Shown here one piece after another: positions 1 through 8,977 of a stretch of DNA of 41,825 bases; position 1 is the stretch's first letter, and each line of letters begins with the position of its first letter. The stretch spans positions 1 through 41,825 of the forward strand of contig CANRGB010000012.1 in NCBI GenBank assembly GCA_947630005.1. The letters run 5' to 3'. Source of the DNA: an uncultured Lachnospiraceae bacterium (GTDB lineage: Bacteria; Bacillota; Clostridia; Lachnospirales; Lachnospiraceae). Made by a program: the position numbers and the translations under genes. Under the pieces are notes generated by a model. That model had not been told where the DNA came from. It worked only from the letters and a program-made list of their open reading frames with translations, and ran no database searches.

Positions 1-122
1 GCATCGGCATCCACTGCCAGGATCGGGTGTTTTCCCATCTCGCACATGCTCTGGATCAGCATGCCGCCGAGTGTCGTCTTGCCCACTCCACCCTTTCCCG
101 CAATTGCAATAATATGTGCCAT
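1..122 (-). CDS. cooC: CooC-type/MinD-like nickel-insertion ATPase, N-terminal fragment cut by window edge
   Basis: Reverse complement from 122 reads MAHIIAIAGKGGVGKTTLGGMLIQSMCEMGKHPILAVDAD, a deviant Walker A (GKGGVGKTT); next gene is CooT-like. Confidence 0.8.
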   Translation of the reverse strand, partial: MAHIIAIAGKGGVGKTTLGGMLIQSMCEMGKHPILAVDAD

Positions 123-370
123 AAAACGGCCCTCCTGACTGTCTGCCGGGCAGTCTGAAGCCCCTGCCCGGCGTAATTGTACTGGTTGCGAAAATCTATG
201 ACAGCGGATATTCCCGGCCGCCGCGCGCAGCTCCCCTGCGCCCTGGCCGCATCCTGCCGCTGCCGTCCTATAACAGGGAAATGATCAGGCAGTCCCCCGC
301 TATATTCAAAAAATTATCGAAAACCATCCGGCGTATTACTGATCTGTCCCATCAATCCTGCCCTGCATGT

Positions 371-553
371 TCAGCAGTTGATTCTGACTACCCCGCCGGT
401 AAGGTCCGCCATTGCAAGCGTACCTTCAATTGTCTTCTGATCCCCGAGCACATCCGTCAGAATAATCTTTCCGTCCCGGACCTCGATTTTGCTGACATAC
501 TCAAGAATCACGCTGTCGGGCTCTGAAGTCCTGTAAGCTGTTGCCAGACACAT
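371..553 (-). CDS. cooT: CooT family nickel-binding protein
   Basis: 60 aa MCLATAYRTSEPDSVILEYVSKIEVRDGKIILTDVLGDQKTIEGTL..., typical CooT length and N-terminal MC; located beside CooC. Confidence 0.8.
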   Translation of the reverse strand: MCLATAYRTSEPDSVILEYVSKIEVRDGKIILTDVLGDQKTIEGTLAMADLTGGVVRINC

Positions 554-766
554 AAACCCTGCACCTCCCTGGCAGAACCGTTCTGCTGCCGTTTTCTTTT
601 CAAAAGCCGCCGGAAAACGGTTCCTGTATTAAACTTTTACTGATTTTGCCTGTTTGCCTGATTTTTTATTTTCTTATCTTCTATCTTCTTTGTTTCTTTA
701 TTTTTACCGGAATTTTATTATTGATTTTTCCGGTTTCTGCTGATTTTCACTGATTCTTATTGATTT

Positions 767-1213
767 TTACTGTTTTTTTACCATGGACAGAGCAAGGCTG
801 AGATAAAGATTCCCTTTCTGAAATTCATCCACCGCCTTCTTGATCTGCTCCGCCGCCTCGGCCTTCCCAGCCTCTCTCAGTTTATCCGCAACCTGATCAA
901 GCTCAGCCGCGTGGTGCTCATTGTGTTTCCACATATAGTCAAGCAGAGCCGTCATCTTGTCCTGGCCTGACGCCTCCGCGCCGGAACCCTGCGCCGCATG
1001 GCTGTGGCCGTGCTCGTGAGCCGCGCATCCGGAGCAGCCGCTCTCGCAGGAATCCTGGCTGCAGCCGTTCTGCTCATGGGTATGCTCATGCTCATCTTCA
1101 TGGCCATGCTCATGACTGTGGGGGTGAGAATGTTCATACGTATGCTGATGTGTATGAGTATGCTCGTGAGAATGCGGACATGGATTGCCGTTTTCATCGT
1201 GAACCAAATGCAT
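767..1213 (-). CDS. Histidine-rich putative metal-binding/storage protein with C-terminal helical domain
   Basis: 148 aa; N-terminal HSHEHTHTHQHTYEHSHPHSHEHGHEDEHEHTH plus Cys cluster, then a conserved-looking helical tail; promoter upstream. Confidence 0.8.
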   Translation of the reverse strand: MHLVHDENGNPCPHSHEHTHTHQHTYEHSHPHSHEHGHEDEHEHTHEQNGCSQDSCESGCSGCAAHEHGHSHAAQGSGAEASGQDKMTALLDYMWKHNEHHAAELDQVADKLREAGKAEAAEQIKKAVDEFQKGNLYLSLALSMVKKQ

Positions 1214-1240
1214 AATCGTCGTCCTTTCGTGAATAAAAGT

Positions 1241-1258
1241 TTGTTAAGAATTTCACAC
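1241..1258. promoter_or_regulatory. Rex-like operator TTGTTAA-GAAT-TTCACAC
   Basis: Match to clostridial Rex consensus form TTGTTAA/TTGTGAA-N4-TTAACAA/TTCACAA; between promoter and start codon. Confidence 0.5.
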
Positions 1259-1286
1259 TGTAAAATCTTCTTTCACATTTGGTGCC

Positions 1287-1315
1287 ATTATAGCACAACT
1301 TGTTTATTCCCACAA
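1287..1315 (-). promoter_or_regulatory. Sigma-A-like promoter for the His-rich gene (TTGTGG-17-TATAAT)
   Basis: Minus strand TTGTGG (1315-1310), 17 bp spacer, TATAAT (1292-1287). Confidence 0.6.
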
Positions 1316-1358
1316 CCACCAATATGTACTTTTTTTAGAACTTTTTTTAAAAACAGAA

Positions 1359-1400
1359 AAAATCCATGGCAAACTATTATGAAAATTTACCATGGATTTT
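1359..1400 (-). terminator. Intrinsic terminator downstream of gpsA
   Basis: AAAATCCATGG...CCATGGATTTT 11 bp stem followed by a T-rich tract on the minus strand. Confidence 0.65.
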
Positions 1401-1426
1401 CTTAACGTTTTTTTAGCGCGAAAAGT

Positions 1427-1444
1427 TTGTTAAGAATTGCACAA
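1427..1444. promoter_or_regulatory. Second Rex-like operator TTGTTAA-GAAT-TGCACAA
   Basis: Near-identical repeat of the 1241-1258 site, including the flank AAAAGT. Confidence 0.45.
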
Positions 1445-1533
1445 TTTAACCTGGCCATTCTGCCGCAGAATATCCCCGCAAACGCAGGCTTATTCCGCCG
1501 GTTTATGTCAAAAATCTCTCCATCCGGGATGCG

Positions 1534-2553
1534 TCATCCGGCAAAATCCCACGGAAGCAGGGAATTTTCAATCTTGGAATCCCGAAGCATCAGTTCCGAT
1601 ACAGCCGCATGCGGGTCCTTTCCCTCAAACAGCACCTGATTCACCTGTTCAATGATCGGCATCTCAATGCCGCATGTCCGTGCGAGCTTTACCGCCGCTC
1701 TTGCCGAATAGACACCCTCGACGACCATGTTGACTTCTTTCATGGCCTCTTCCATTGTGTAACCTTTCCCGAGAAGGATGCCTGCCCGCCGGTTCCTGCT
1801 GTGCATGCTCGCGCAGGTAACGATCAGATCCCCCATACCGGTCAGCCCCGAGAAAGTCTCCTGATGTCCGCCAAGCTTCGTTCCCAGACGCGAGATTTCA
1901 ACCATTCCCCTTGTGATCAGGGCGGCTTTCGCGTTGTCGCCGTATCCCATCCCATCCGCGATTCCGGCGGCCAGCGCGATCACGTTCTTCAGCGCGCCGC
2001 CAAGTTCTATCCCCGTCAGATCCGGGCTGATATATACGCGGAAGCAGGCGCTCATGAACAGCTTCTGCAGATATCTCGCATCCTCCTCCCTGTGCGCCCC
2101 GATCACACAGGTAGTCGGAAGCCCTTTCGCGACCTCCTCCGCATGACTCGGTCCCGAGAGCACCGCGCATACCGTCTCCGGCAGAACCTCCTCCAGAATC
2201 CCGCTCATTGTATGGAGCGTGGACTCTTCAATCCCTTTTGAGGCGCTGACCAGGATCATTCCCGGACGGACATACGGCTTCATCCGCTCTGCCGTCTCTC
2301 TCACGCAGGCGGACGGAACGACGACGACACAGAGGTCCTTTCCTTTCACCGCTTTCTCCAGAGAAGAAGTGACCTCCATCTCCTCCGGAATCGAAATCCC
2401 TTCCAGTTTTGAGTCATGGCGCCGCGTCGCGCGGATCTGCTCTGCCTCGTCCTCTCTGTGTGACCACAAGGTTATCTGATGTCCGTTTTCAAACAGTAAA
2501 AGCGCAAGCGCCGTTCCCCAGCTTCCCGCGCCGATGACACCGATTTCTGCCAT
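1534..2553 (-). CDS. gpsA: NAD(P)H-dependent glycerol-3-phosphate dehydrogenase
   Basis: 339 aa MAEIGVIGAGSWGTALALLL..., full-length GpsA signature. Confidence 0.97.
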   Translation of the reverse strand: MAEIGVIGAGSWGTALALLLFENGHQITLWSHREDEAEQIRATRRHDSKLEGISIPEEMEVTSSLEKAVKGKDLCVVVVPSACVRETAERMKPYVRPGMILVSASKGIEESTLHTMSGILEEVLPETVCAVLSGPSHAEEVAKGLPTTCVIGAHREEDARYLQKLFMSACFRVYISPDLTGIELGGALKNVIALAAGIADGMGYGDNAKAALITRGMVEISRLGTKLGGHQETFSGLTGMGDLIVTCASMHSRNRRAGILLGKGYTMEEAMKEVNMVVEGVYSARAAVKLARTCGIEMPIIEQVNQVLFEGKDPHAAVSELMLRDSKIENSLLPWDFAG

Positions 2554-2576
2554 AGGGCAACGCCTCCTGTAAATAT

Positions 2577-3227
2577 TCAGTCTTTCTTGTTCTCTTTAAA
2601 TAAGTAAGTTTTCCGCTCGCACCCATGAAGCAGGCGGTCAATATTTTCGCGGTGTCTCCAGAACGCGAGAATGGTCAGCGCCGCCGCCACCGCATACATC
2701 TCGTACAGCCGCGGCTGCGTCATCCCCCAGACCCCCATCTGTCCGAAGAGCAGGACCTCGATGAGAAACCCCGTGCAGACAAGCAGAGAGCCGAGCGAAA
2801 CGTAGTGTGTCAGAAGAAACGCGGTGGTGAACGTGACAATCCCAAGCAGCGTCATGACCCAGTTCAGCGCCAGCAGGAGTCCTCCGGTCGCGGCAATGCC
2901 TTTGCCGCCGCGGAATCCCAGATAAAACGGGTAATTGTGTCCGAGTATGGTTCCCGCTCCCGCATAGAGAGACAGAAGCGGCAGGATATCCCCGTACGTC
3001 TTCCGAAACAGAAACTGCACGGTCCAGACGGCAAAAGCACATTTCAGTCCGTCTCCGAAGAAGGTCAGAATCCCCGCTTTTGTTCCCAGCGTCCTGAGCA
3101 TGTTTGTCGTCCCCGCATTGCCGCTTCCATGACTGCGGATATCGATTCCGTGGAGACGTCCGTACAGATAACCGGTCTGAAACAATCCGAACACGTAGCC
3201 AACAGCCAGACATAGCAAACGTACCAT
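2577..3227 (-). CDS. plsY: Acyl-phosphate glycerol-3-phosphate acyltransferase
   Basis: Multi-pass; HGSGNAGTTNMLRTLG and FRGGKGIAATGG motifs. Confidence 0.96.
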   Translation of the reverse strand: MVRLLCLAVGYVFGLFQTGYLYGRLHGIDIRSHGSGNAGTTNMLRTLGTKAGILTFFGDGLKCAFAVWTVQFLFRKTYGDILPLLSLYAGAGTILGHNYPFYLGFRGGKGIAATGGLLLALNWVMTLLGIVTFTTAFLLTHYVSLGSLLVCTGFLIEVLLFGQMGVWGMTQPRLYEMYAVAAALTILAFWRHRENIDRLLHGCERKTYLFKENKKD

Positions 3228-3228
3228 A

Positions 3229-4557
3229 TCAATTCTCCTTATCTCTGCGCTCGCGAATAATAAACTTCAGCGACGTCCCTTTAAATCCGAACGTATCGCG
3301 GATCTTGTTCTCCAGGTATCTCATATAGGAAAAATGCATCAGTCCCTTGTCATTCACAAATATGACGAAAGTCGGCGGCTTTACCGCGGCCTGGGTGATA
3401 TAATACAGCTTCAGCCGTTTTCCCTTATCGGAGGGAGGCTGCTGCATGGCCGCGGCCTCCGCCATGATCTCATTGAGGACGCCGGTAGCGATCCGCATGG
3501 ACTGGTTTGTGATGACCATATCGATCGTCTCAAACAGTCTCGGAAGCCGCTGCCCCGTTTCCGCCGAGATAAAAATAATCTCCGCGTACGGCATATAGGA
3601 AAGCACCGAGCGGATACGTTCCGTATACCGGTAAACTGTCTTGTCGTCTTTTGTAATGGCATCCCATTTGTTGACCGCGATCACGATCCCCTTTCCGCGG
3701 TCATGCGCGATTCCCGCGATCTTCGCGTCCTGCTCCGTCACGCCTTCGACCGCGTCGATCATGATGACGACGACGTCGGCGCGCTCCACGGCCGTCACGG
3801 TCCGGATGATGCTGTACCGCTCCAGTTCTTCTTTTACCTTGCTTTTTCTGCGGAGGCCCGCGGTGTCAATGAACACATACTCCTGCCCGTTCCATTTGAC
3901 GACGGTATCAACCGCGTCCCTTGTCGTTCCCGCGATGCTGGAAACGATCAGGCGGTTTTCCCCGGCCAGCCTGTTGATCAGCGACGATTTGCCGACATTC
4001 GGCTTGCCGACGATCGCGACCCGCGGACGGTCGTCCTCATAATCGTCAATCTCATCCGAATTAAAATGCACCGTCACCGCGTCAAGCATGTCCCCGATCC
4101 CGATTTTGTTGCTCGCGGAGATCGGATGGGGATCGCCGATTCCGAGATTATAAAATTCGTAGACATCCGCCATCATTTTCTGATAGCTGTCCACTTTGTT
4201 CACAACCAGAACGACCGGCTTGTGCGAACGGCGCAGCATATCCGCCACTTTTGAATCCGAATCGGTCAGACCCTGGCGGCAGTCTACAAGAAACAGGATC
4301 ACGTCCGCCGTATCGATCGCGATCTGAGCCTGCTCCCTCATCTGAGACAGAATGACATCGTTCGTATCCGGCTCGATCCCTCCCGTATCAATCAGGGTGA
4401 AATTGATATTCAGCCATTCCACGTCGGCGTAGATCCTGTCTCTTGTCACGCCCGGCGTGTCTTTTACGATCGAGATATTCTGACCCGCCAGCGCGTTGAA
4501 CAGGGTTGATTTCCCCACATTTGGCCTGCCAACGATCGCCACGATTGGTTTGCTCAT
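3229..4557 (-). CDS. der: Ribosome biogenesis GTPase Der (EngA)
   Basis: Two GTPase domains ([24 protein letters not shown]) plus C-terminal KH-like domain. Confidence 0.98.
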   Translation of the reverse strand: MSKPIVAIVGRPNVGKSTLFNALAGQNISIVKDTPGVTRDRIYADVEWLNINFTLIDTGGIEPDTNDVILSQMREQAQIAIDTADVILFLVDCRQGLTDSDSKVADMLRRSHKPVVLVVNKVDSYQKMMADVYEFYNLGIGDPHPISASNKIGIGDMLDAVTVHFNSDEIDDYEDDRPRVAIVGKPNVGKSSLINRLAGENRLIVSSIAGTTRDAVDTVVKWNGQEYVFIDTAGLRRKSKVKEELERYSIIRTVTAVERADVVVIMIDAVEGVTEQDAKIAGIAHDRGKGIVIAVNKWDAITKDDKTVYRYTERIRSVLSYMPYAEIIFISAETGQRLPRLFETIDMVITNQSMRIATGVLNEIMAEAAAMQQPPSDKGKRLKLYYITQAAVKPPTFVIFVNDKGLMHFSYMRYLENKIRDTFGFKGTSLKFIIRERRDKEN

Positions 4558-4602
4558 CTTTTTCCTCCTTCTTTTTGCTTTTTTATCCGATTTTCCCGTT
4601 TG

Positions 4603-4631
4603 ATTTTACATGAATCCGAGTGCTTTGTAAA
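4603..4631 (-). promoter_or_regulatory. Promoter of der operon (TTTACA-17-TAAAAT)
   Basis: Minus strand -35 at 4631-4626, -10 at 4608-4603. Confidence 0.5.
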
Positions 4632-4635
4632 GGGC

Positions 4636-4664
4636 TTGACTCTTTTTCCATGAAATGTTATAAA
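4636..4664 (+). promoter_or_regulatory. Promoter of prs-like gene (TTGACT-17-TATAAA)
   Basis: -35 4636-4641, spacer 17, -10 4659-4664. Confidence 0.6.
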
Positions 4665-4738
4665 TGTAGTATATATATGCGCACTACAATATTTTCACCG
4701 TAATTACCCATCTTTTTACCTTGCACAGGGAGGATCAT

Positions 4739-5917
4739 ATGTCAGATATACTCACTTTGGAGCAGACTCTTCCGGTCGGCCCCTTAAAAATCGCCGTTCT
4801 GGAAGGATGTCGCAAACTGGGCGCAACCGTGGACAGCCACATCGCCGCCATGCGGAGAGATACCGCCCGCCATCTGAAAAATCCGCCGATGGTTTCCGGT
4901 TATCTGGAGGACAGCTATCTTTTAGGCTGCAGCTGCCCGCGGTTCGGTTCAGGCGAGGGCAAAGGGCACATCGACGGCTCCGTGCGCGGGACCGATCTGT
5001 ATATTCTGGTCGATGTCTGTAATTACAGCCTGACCTACACGGTATGCGGATACAGGAACCATATGTCGCCTGACAATCACTATCAGGACCTGAAGCGCAT
5101 CATCTCGGCGGCTACCGGCAAAGCAAAGCGCATCAATGTCGTCATGCCTTTTCTCTATGAAGGCCGCCAGCATAAGAAAAACAAGCGTGAGTCGCTGGAC
5201 TGTTCCATCGCTCTGCAGGAGCTCTCCGATATGGGAGTCTCAAACATCATCACATTCGACGCGCATGACCCGCGCGTTCAGAACGCGATTCCGCTGAAAG
5301 GCTTCGATTCTTTCATGCCTACCTACCAGTTCCTGAAAGCGCTCGTGGACACCGTTCCCGATTTCCGGATCGACCCGAACCATCTGGCCGTCATCAGTCC
5401 GGACGAAGGCGCGATGGAGCGGGCCGTTTACTTCGCGAACATTCTCGGGCTGAGCATGGGCATGTTCTACAAGCGGCGCGACTATACGACGATCGTCAAC
5501 GGAAAGAATCCGATCGTCGCCCACGAATTTCTCGGAGACTCCGTCGAGGACAAGGACGTCATTATTATCGACGACATGATCTCTTCGGGCGGCAGTATGC
5601 TCGATACCGCGCGCCAGTTAAAAGAACGCAGGGCGAAACGCGTGTTTATCTGCACGACGTTCGGACTGTTTACGGACGGCTTCGAGGCATTTGACGATTA
5701 CTATGAGAAAGGATACATCTCGAAAGTCGTCACGACCAACCTGAACTACCGCGCTCCGGAGCTTCTCGCGAAACCCTACTACGCGGAGGCCGATATGTCC
5801 AGATTCCTTGCGATGATCATCGAATGTATGAACCACGACGTGTCCATGAGCAGGATCGAATCCCCCACCGAGAAGATCAACGATCTTCTTGCCTCCTATC
5901 ACGCGATCCGTTCCTGA
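4739..5917 (+). CDS. prs: Ribose-phosphate pyrophosphokinase, divergent long form
   Basis: PRPP-loop-like VIIIDDMISSGGSMLDTA; SD GGGAGG before ATG 4739 (shorter than ORF-track start 4721). Confidence 0.88.
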   Translation: MSDILTLEQTLPVGPLKIAVLEGCRKLGATVDSHIAAMRRDTARHLKNPPMVSGYLEDSYLLGCSCPRFGSGEGKGHIDGSVRGTDLYILVDVCNYSLTYTVCGYRNHMSPDNHYQDLKRIISAATGKAKRINVVMPFLYEGRQHKKNKRESLDCSIALQELSDMGVSNIITFDAHDPRVQNAIPLKGFDSFMPTYQFLKALVDTVPDFRIDPNHLAVISPDEGAMERAVYFANILGLSMGMFYKRRDYTTIVNGKNPIVAHEFLGDSVEDKDVIIIDDMISSGGSMLDTARQLKERRAKRVFICTTFGLFTDGFEAFDDYYEKGYISKVVTTNLNYRAPELLAKPYYAEADMSRFLAMIIECMNHDVSMSRIESPTEKINDLLASYHAIRS

Positions 5918-5966
5918 ACCGTTTCCCGGAAAAAAGAATTCCTTATGCGGACCTGCGCATAAAGGG

Positions 5967-6018
5967 AGCCGCGCGAAGAGCAGACCGAAAAGGTTTTGTT
6001 CTCCGCGCGGCTGTTTTT
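5967..6018 (+). terminator. Intrinsic terminator after prs
   Basis: AGCCGCGCG...CGCGCGGCT stem followed by GTTTTTG. Confidence 0.65.
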
Positions 6019-6043
6019 GTGTGCGGGCCCGCATACCGCCGTC

Positions 6044-7438
6044 TTATTTTCCGTACGCTTTCACATAGACAAACCCTGTGTCATCCCTGTGCATATGGTA
6101 ATCTTCCTCGAGCAGAGCGCGAAGAAGATCATCGCCGCGCGAATCCACCGGCACGATTTTCATACCGAGCGCCTCCTGCGCTTCCTGCAGGGTCACGTCG
6201 TCCAGAAATACATCCTCTCCCATCCGCAGCATGTTCGACGGGATCAGAAGCACGTCTCCGCGCTCCCCGCGCGGAATTTCCCCTGCCTGCCTGATCAGAT
6301 CCTGTCCGGTGATCAGTCCGGACACCGTGATCGTCTCGCCAAAAAAATCATTCCGGATCCTGATCACCCGCACCGAACATCCGGGCCATGCCTCCATAAA
6401 CCGCGCGGCAAGACTGCGGATCATCTCACCGGCGAGGCGGCCCGTGGCGATCGTCACAGTCCTCCGGAGATTCTTCTCATATTCATACTGAGGACTTTTA
6501 ACCCGCTCTTCCAGCGCCCGAACGAACTCCTCCCGCAAAAGCCGCATCATACCCACGCCGTTTTCAAGCTGAATATAACCGTCATAGCGTTCCTCCTCCG
6601 GATACGGCCGCTCTGCCAGGGCGTAAAATTCATCGCTCGCGTGAACGAAGTGCAGGCCGTACCGGTCAAAAAATTCCTTCTGCCGTTTCTCGACCGAATC
6701 TATCACTCGCGCCGCCTCTTCTTTTGTAAACAGTTCCAGCGGATACAGCTTCTCCCGGTATCTCGTGATCCCCGCAGGAACGACCGACACGCTCCGGAGA
6801 AACGGAAGAAATGCCGACAGGTCTTCGATCGTGCGCTCAAGTTCCGCTTCGTCATTGATTCCTCTGCAGAGCACGATCTGTCCGTTCATCTCAATCTGAT
6901 GATCATAAAGCCGCTTCATATAGGAAAGCGAGGAGCCCGCGAAACGATTGCGCAGAATCCGGCACCGAAGTTCCGGATTCGTCGTATGAATCGAAATGTT
7001 GATGGGCGCAAGGTGAAACCGTATGATCCGGTCAATGTCCTTCTCGCTCATATTCGTCAGCGTGACATAATTTCCCTGGAGAAACGACAGTCTGGAATCG
7101 TCATCCTTGAAGTACAGCGTTTCCCGCATGCCGGGCGGCATCTGATCGATAAAGCAGAAGATGCAGCGGTTCCGGCAGGAATGATATTCGCTCATCAGAT
7201 CGTTTTCAAAAACGATACCGAGGTCCTCGTCATACTCCTTTTCGATCTCCAGTTCCCACTGTTCGCCGTCCGGCTTCTCAATAAGCACAGTCAGACACTC
7301 TTCTTTTATCAGGAACCGGTAATCGAACACATCTTCGATCTCCTCATCATTGACCGCAAGCAGGCAGTCTCCCGCCTCCACCTCAAGTTCTTCGGCAATC
7401 GATCCGGGCAGGATCTCTTTAATCAAATGTCCGTTCAT
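6044..7438 (-). CDS. PDZ/radical-SAM-like DUF512 family protein
   Basis: 464 aa; N-terminal PDZ-like GSIAEELEVEAGDCLLAVN, CRNRCIFCFIDQMPPGMRETLYFKDDD cluster. Confidence 0.88.
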   Translation of the reverse strand: MNGHLIKEILPGSIAEELEVEAGDCLLAVNDEEIEDVFDYRFLIKEECLTVLIEKPDGEQWELEIEKEYDEDLGIVFENDLMSEYHSCRNRCIFCFIDQMPPGMRETLYFKDDDSRLSFLQGNYVTLTNMSEKDIDRIIRFHLAPINISIHTTNPELRCRILRNRFAGSSLSYMKRLYDHQIEMNGQIVLCRGINDEAELERTIEDLSAFLPFLRSVSVVPAGITRYREKLYPLELFTKEEAARVIDSVEKRQKEFFDRYGLHFVHASDEFYALAERPYPEEERYDGYIQLENGVGMMRLLREEFVRALEERVKSPQYEYEKNLRRTVTIATGRLAGEMIRSLAARFMEAWPGCSVRVIRIRNDFFGETITVSGLITGQDLIRQAGEIPRGERGDVLLIPSNMLRMGEDVFLDDVTLQEAQEALGMKIVPVDSRGDDLLRALLEEDYHMHRDDTGFVYVKAYGK

Positions 7439-7502
7439 TTATCAGTCCTCCTGTCTAAGTGTTCGCACACACGCCGCGGATACGGCCGGATGCCGGGAAC
7501 GC

Positions 7503-8402
7503 TCAGCTCTTTTTTTCATAGGACAGGAAAGCGGCAAGATTCCCCCGCTTTCCCTGCGAGGCGCGGTGCGAGTAGAGAATATCCGGATTGCAGCAGGTAC
7601 AGACGTCCGTCACAAAAATGCGCTCCGGGCGTATCCCGGCCCGCAGCATATTCTGCCGGCACGCTTCCCACAGATCAAGCTGATATTTCCCGTCCGCCTT
7701 CGCGTCATAAAGCAGCGGCCATATCCGGCGCGGATACTGCTCCCGCACCAGAAGGATCACGTCTTCGCTCACCTCATAGCAGGAACGGCAGATGGAAGGT
7801 CCGACCGCGGCGGTCATCTCTCCGGGATCGCTGCCGTATCTTTCCTGCATTGTTCTGACCGTCACACCCGCGATATCCGACACCGTCCCCCTCCATCCCG
7901 AGTGGGACAGTCCGACGGCGTGATGCACCGGATCCACGAAGAACAGCGGCACGCAGTCCGCGTAAAAAGTCACAAGCACAAGTCCCGGCACATCCGTCAC
8001 AAGTCCGTCCACATCCTGATAATCCCTGTCTGTCACATAACCCTTTCCCCGGTCCTTTTCCGTCACAACGCGGACATGGTTTGTATGGGTCTGATAGGAA
8101 AATACCATATCTTCCGTCGAAAAACCGACGGTCTCCGCGATCCGGCGGTAATTTTCCCTGACGTGTTCCGGATCATCCCCGCGCGAAAAACTCAGATTCA
8201 TGGACGCAAGCGCTCCTGTGCTTACGCCCCCGAGTCTCGTGCTGAATCCGTGAAGAATCCCGGGAATCTTTTCAAGCGCCGGGAACGCCAGAAACGGCAC
8301 TCCTTTTTTTTCAAACAGTTCGACCGTGCGGTCATTTCCCGCGCGGCGCAGCTCTATATCGCGGCAAGTCATGCGATCATCCTGAGTCATAACAGCATCC
8401 AT
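7503..8402 (-). CDS. pgeF: Peptidoglycan editing factor PgeF / multicopper polyphenol oxidase-fold (YfiH) family
   Basis: GFSTRLGGVS, YADCVPLFFVDPVHHAVGLSHSGWRGTV motifs. Confidence 0.93.
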   Translation of the reverse strand: MDAVMTQDDRMTCRDIELRRAGNDRTVELFEKKGVPFLAFPALEKIPGILHGFSTRLGGVSTGALASMNLSFSRGDDPEHVRENYRRIAETVGFSTEDMVFSYQTHTNHVRVVTEKDRGKGYVTDRDYQDVDGLVTDVPGLVLVTFYADCVPLFFVDPVHHAVGLSHSGWRGTVSDIAGVTVRTMQERYGSDPGEMTAAVGPSICRSCYEVSEDVILLVREQYPRRIWPLLYDAKADGKYQLDLWEACRQNMLRAGIRPERIFVTDVCTCCNPDILYSHRASQGKRGNLAAFLSYEKKS

Positions 8403-8440
8403 CCCTTCTGCAGCCGTTTTTCTGTCCGCCGGCGGCGGAT

Positions 8441-8944
8441 TCAGATCTCACGAAACAATTCCTGGACAATTCCCGGATTATAATTCCGGACGCGCTTCAG
8501 CGGGATTTTCGCGGCGCGGAACGCCCTGTCCTTAAACTGATCGCGTTTTTCCGCTTCCTTCGTATCGTGGGAGCGGTCGTCGAGCTCCAGCGCAAACAGC
8601 ACTTCCAGATTTCTGTTACAGATAACAAAGTCCACATGCTTCTGGGAAATCCCCGCGAAATATTTCATGTAGTTTTTTCTGGAAGCGACCTCCATCAGAT
8701 CTTTCAGTCCGACCTTCGGGCAGATCAGAAGATTCCTTTTCTCGGCCTCCCTGCGCAAAAGCAGATAAAACCCGTACTCTCTCTTTGTAAGGATCGGACG
8801 GGCCCGGTAAGGATAACGGCGGATCCCCCGCGCAAACATGCGCACAGTGATCAGCGCAAAAATAAACACCACAACGGCCGCCGCAGCGAGAATAAGCAGT
8901 TTCTCCTGCGAAATGTATTTTACAACCATAATTTTCCTCCCCAT
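8441..8944 (-). CDS. Membrane-anchored DUF2726 protein (putative nuclease-fold)
   Basis: N-terminal TM segment; HVDFVICNRNLEVLFALELDDRSH core. Confidence 0.75.
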   Translation of the reverse strand: MGRKIMVVKYISQEKLLILAAAAVVVFIFALITVRMFARGIRRYPYRARPILTKREYGFYLLLRREAEKRNLLICPKVGLKDLMEVASRKNYMKYFAGISQKHVDFVICNRNLEVLFALELDDRSHDTKEAEKRDQFKDRAFRAAKIPLKRVRNYNPGIVQELFREI

Positions 8945-8977
8945 ACAGACCGGCGGATCAGATGCGCTTCCCGAATC

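Noticed and set aside
281-526. 81-aa plus-strand ORF
   Set aside because: Overlaps CooT on the opposite strand; no SD or recognisable domain.
998-1405. Plus-strand ORF (135 aa) rich in Met/Val/Leu, membrane-protein-like
   Set aside because: Antisense shadow of the His-rich gene: CAT/CAC codons read as ATG/GTG on the opposite strand.
5996-7858. 620-aa plus-strand ORF
   Set aside because: Antisense to the well-supported DUF512 and pgeF genes; Arg/His/Pro-rich composition typical of an antisense frame in GC-rich DNA.
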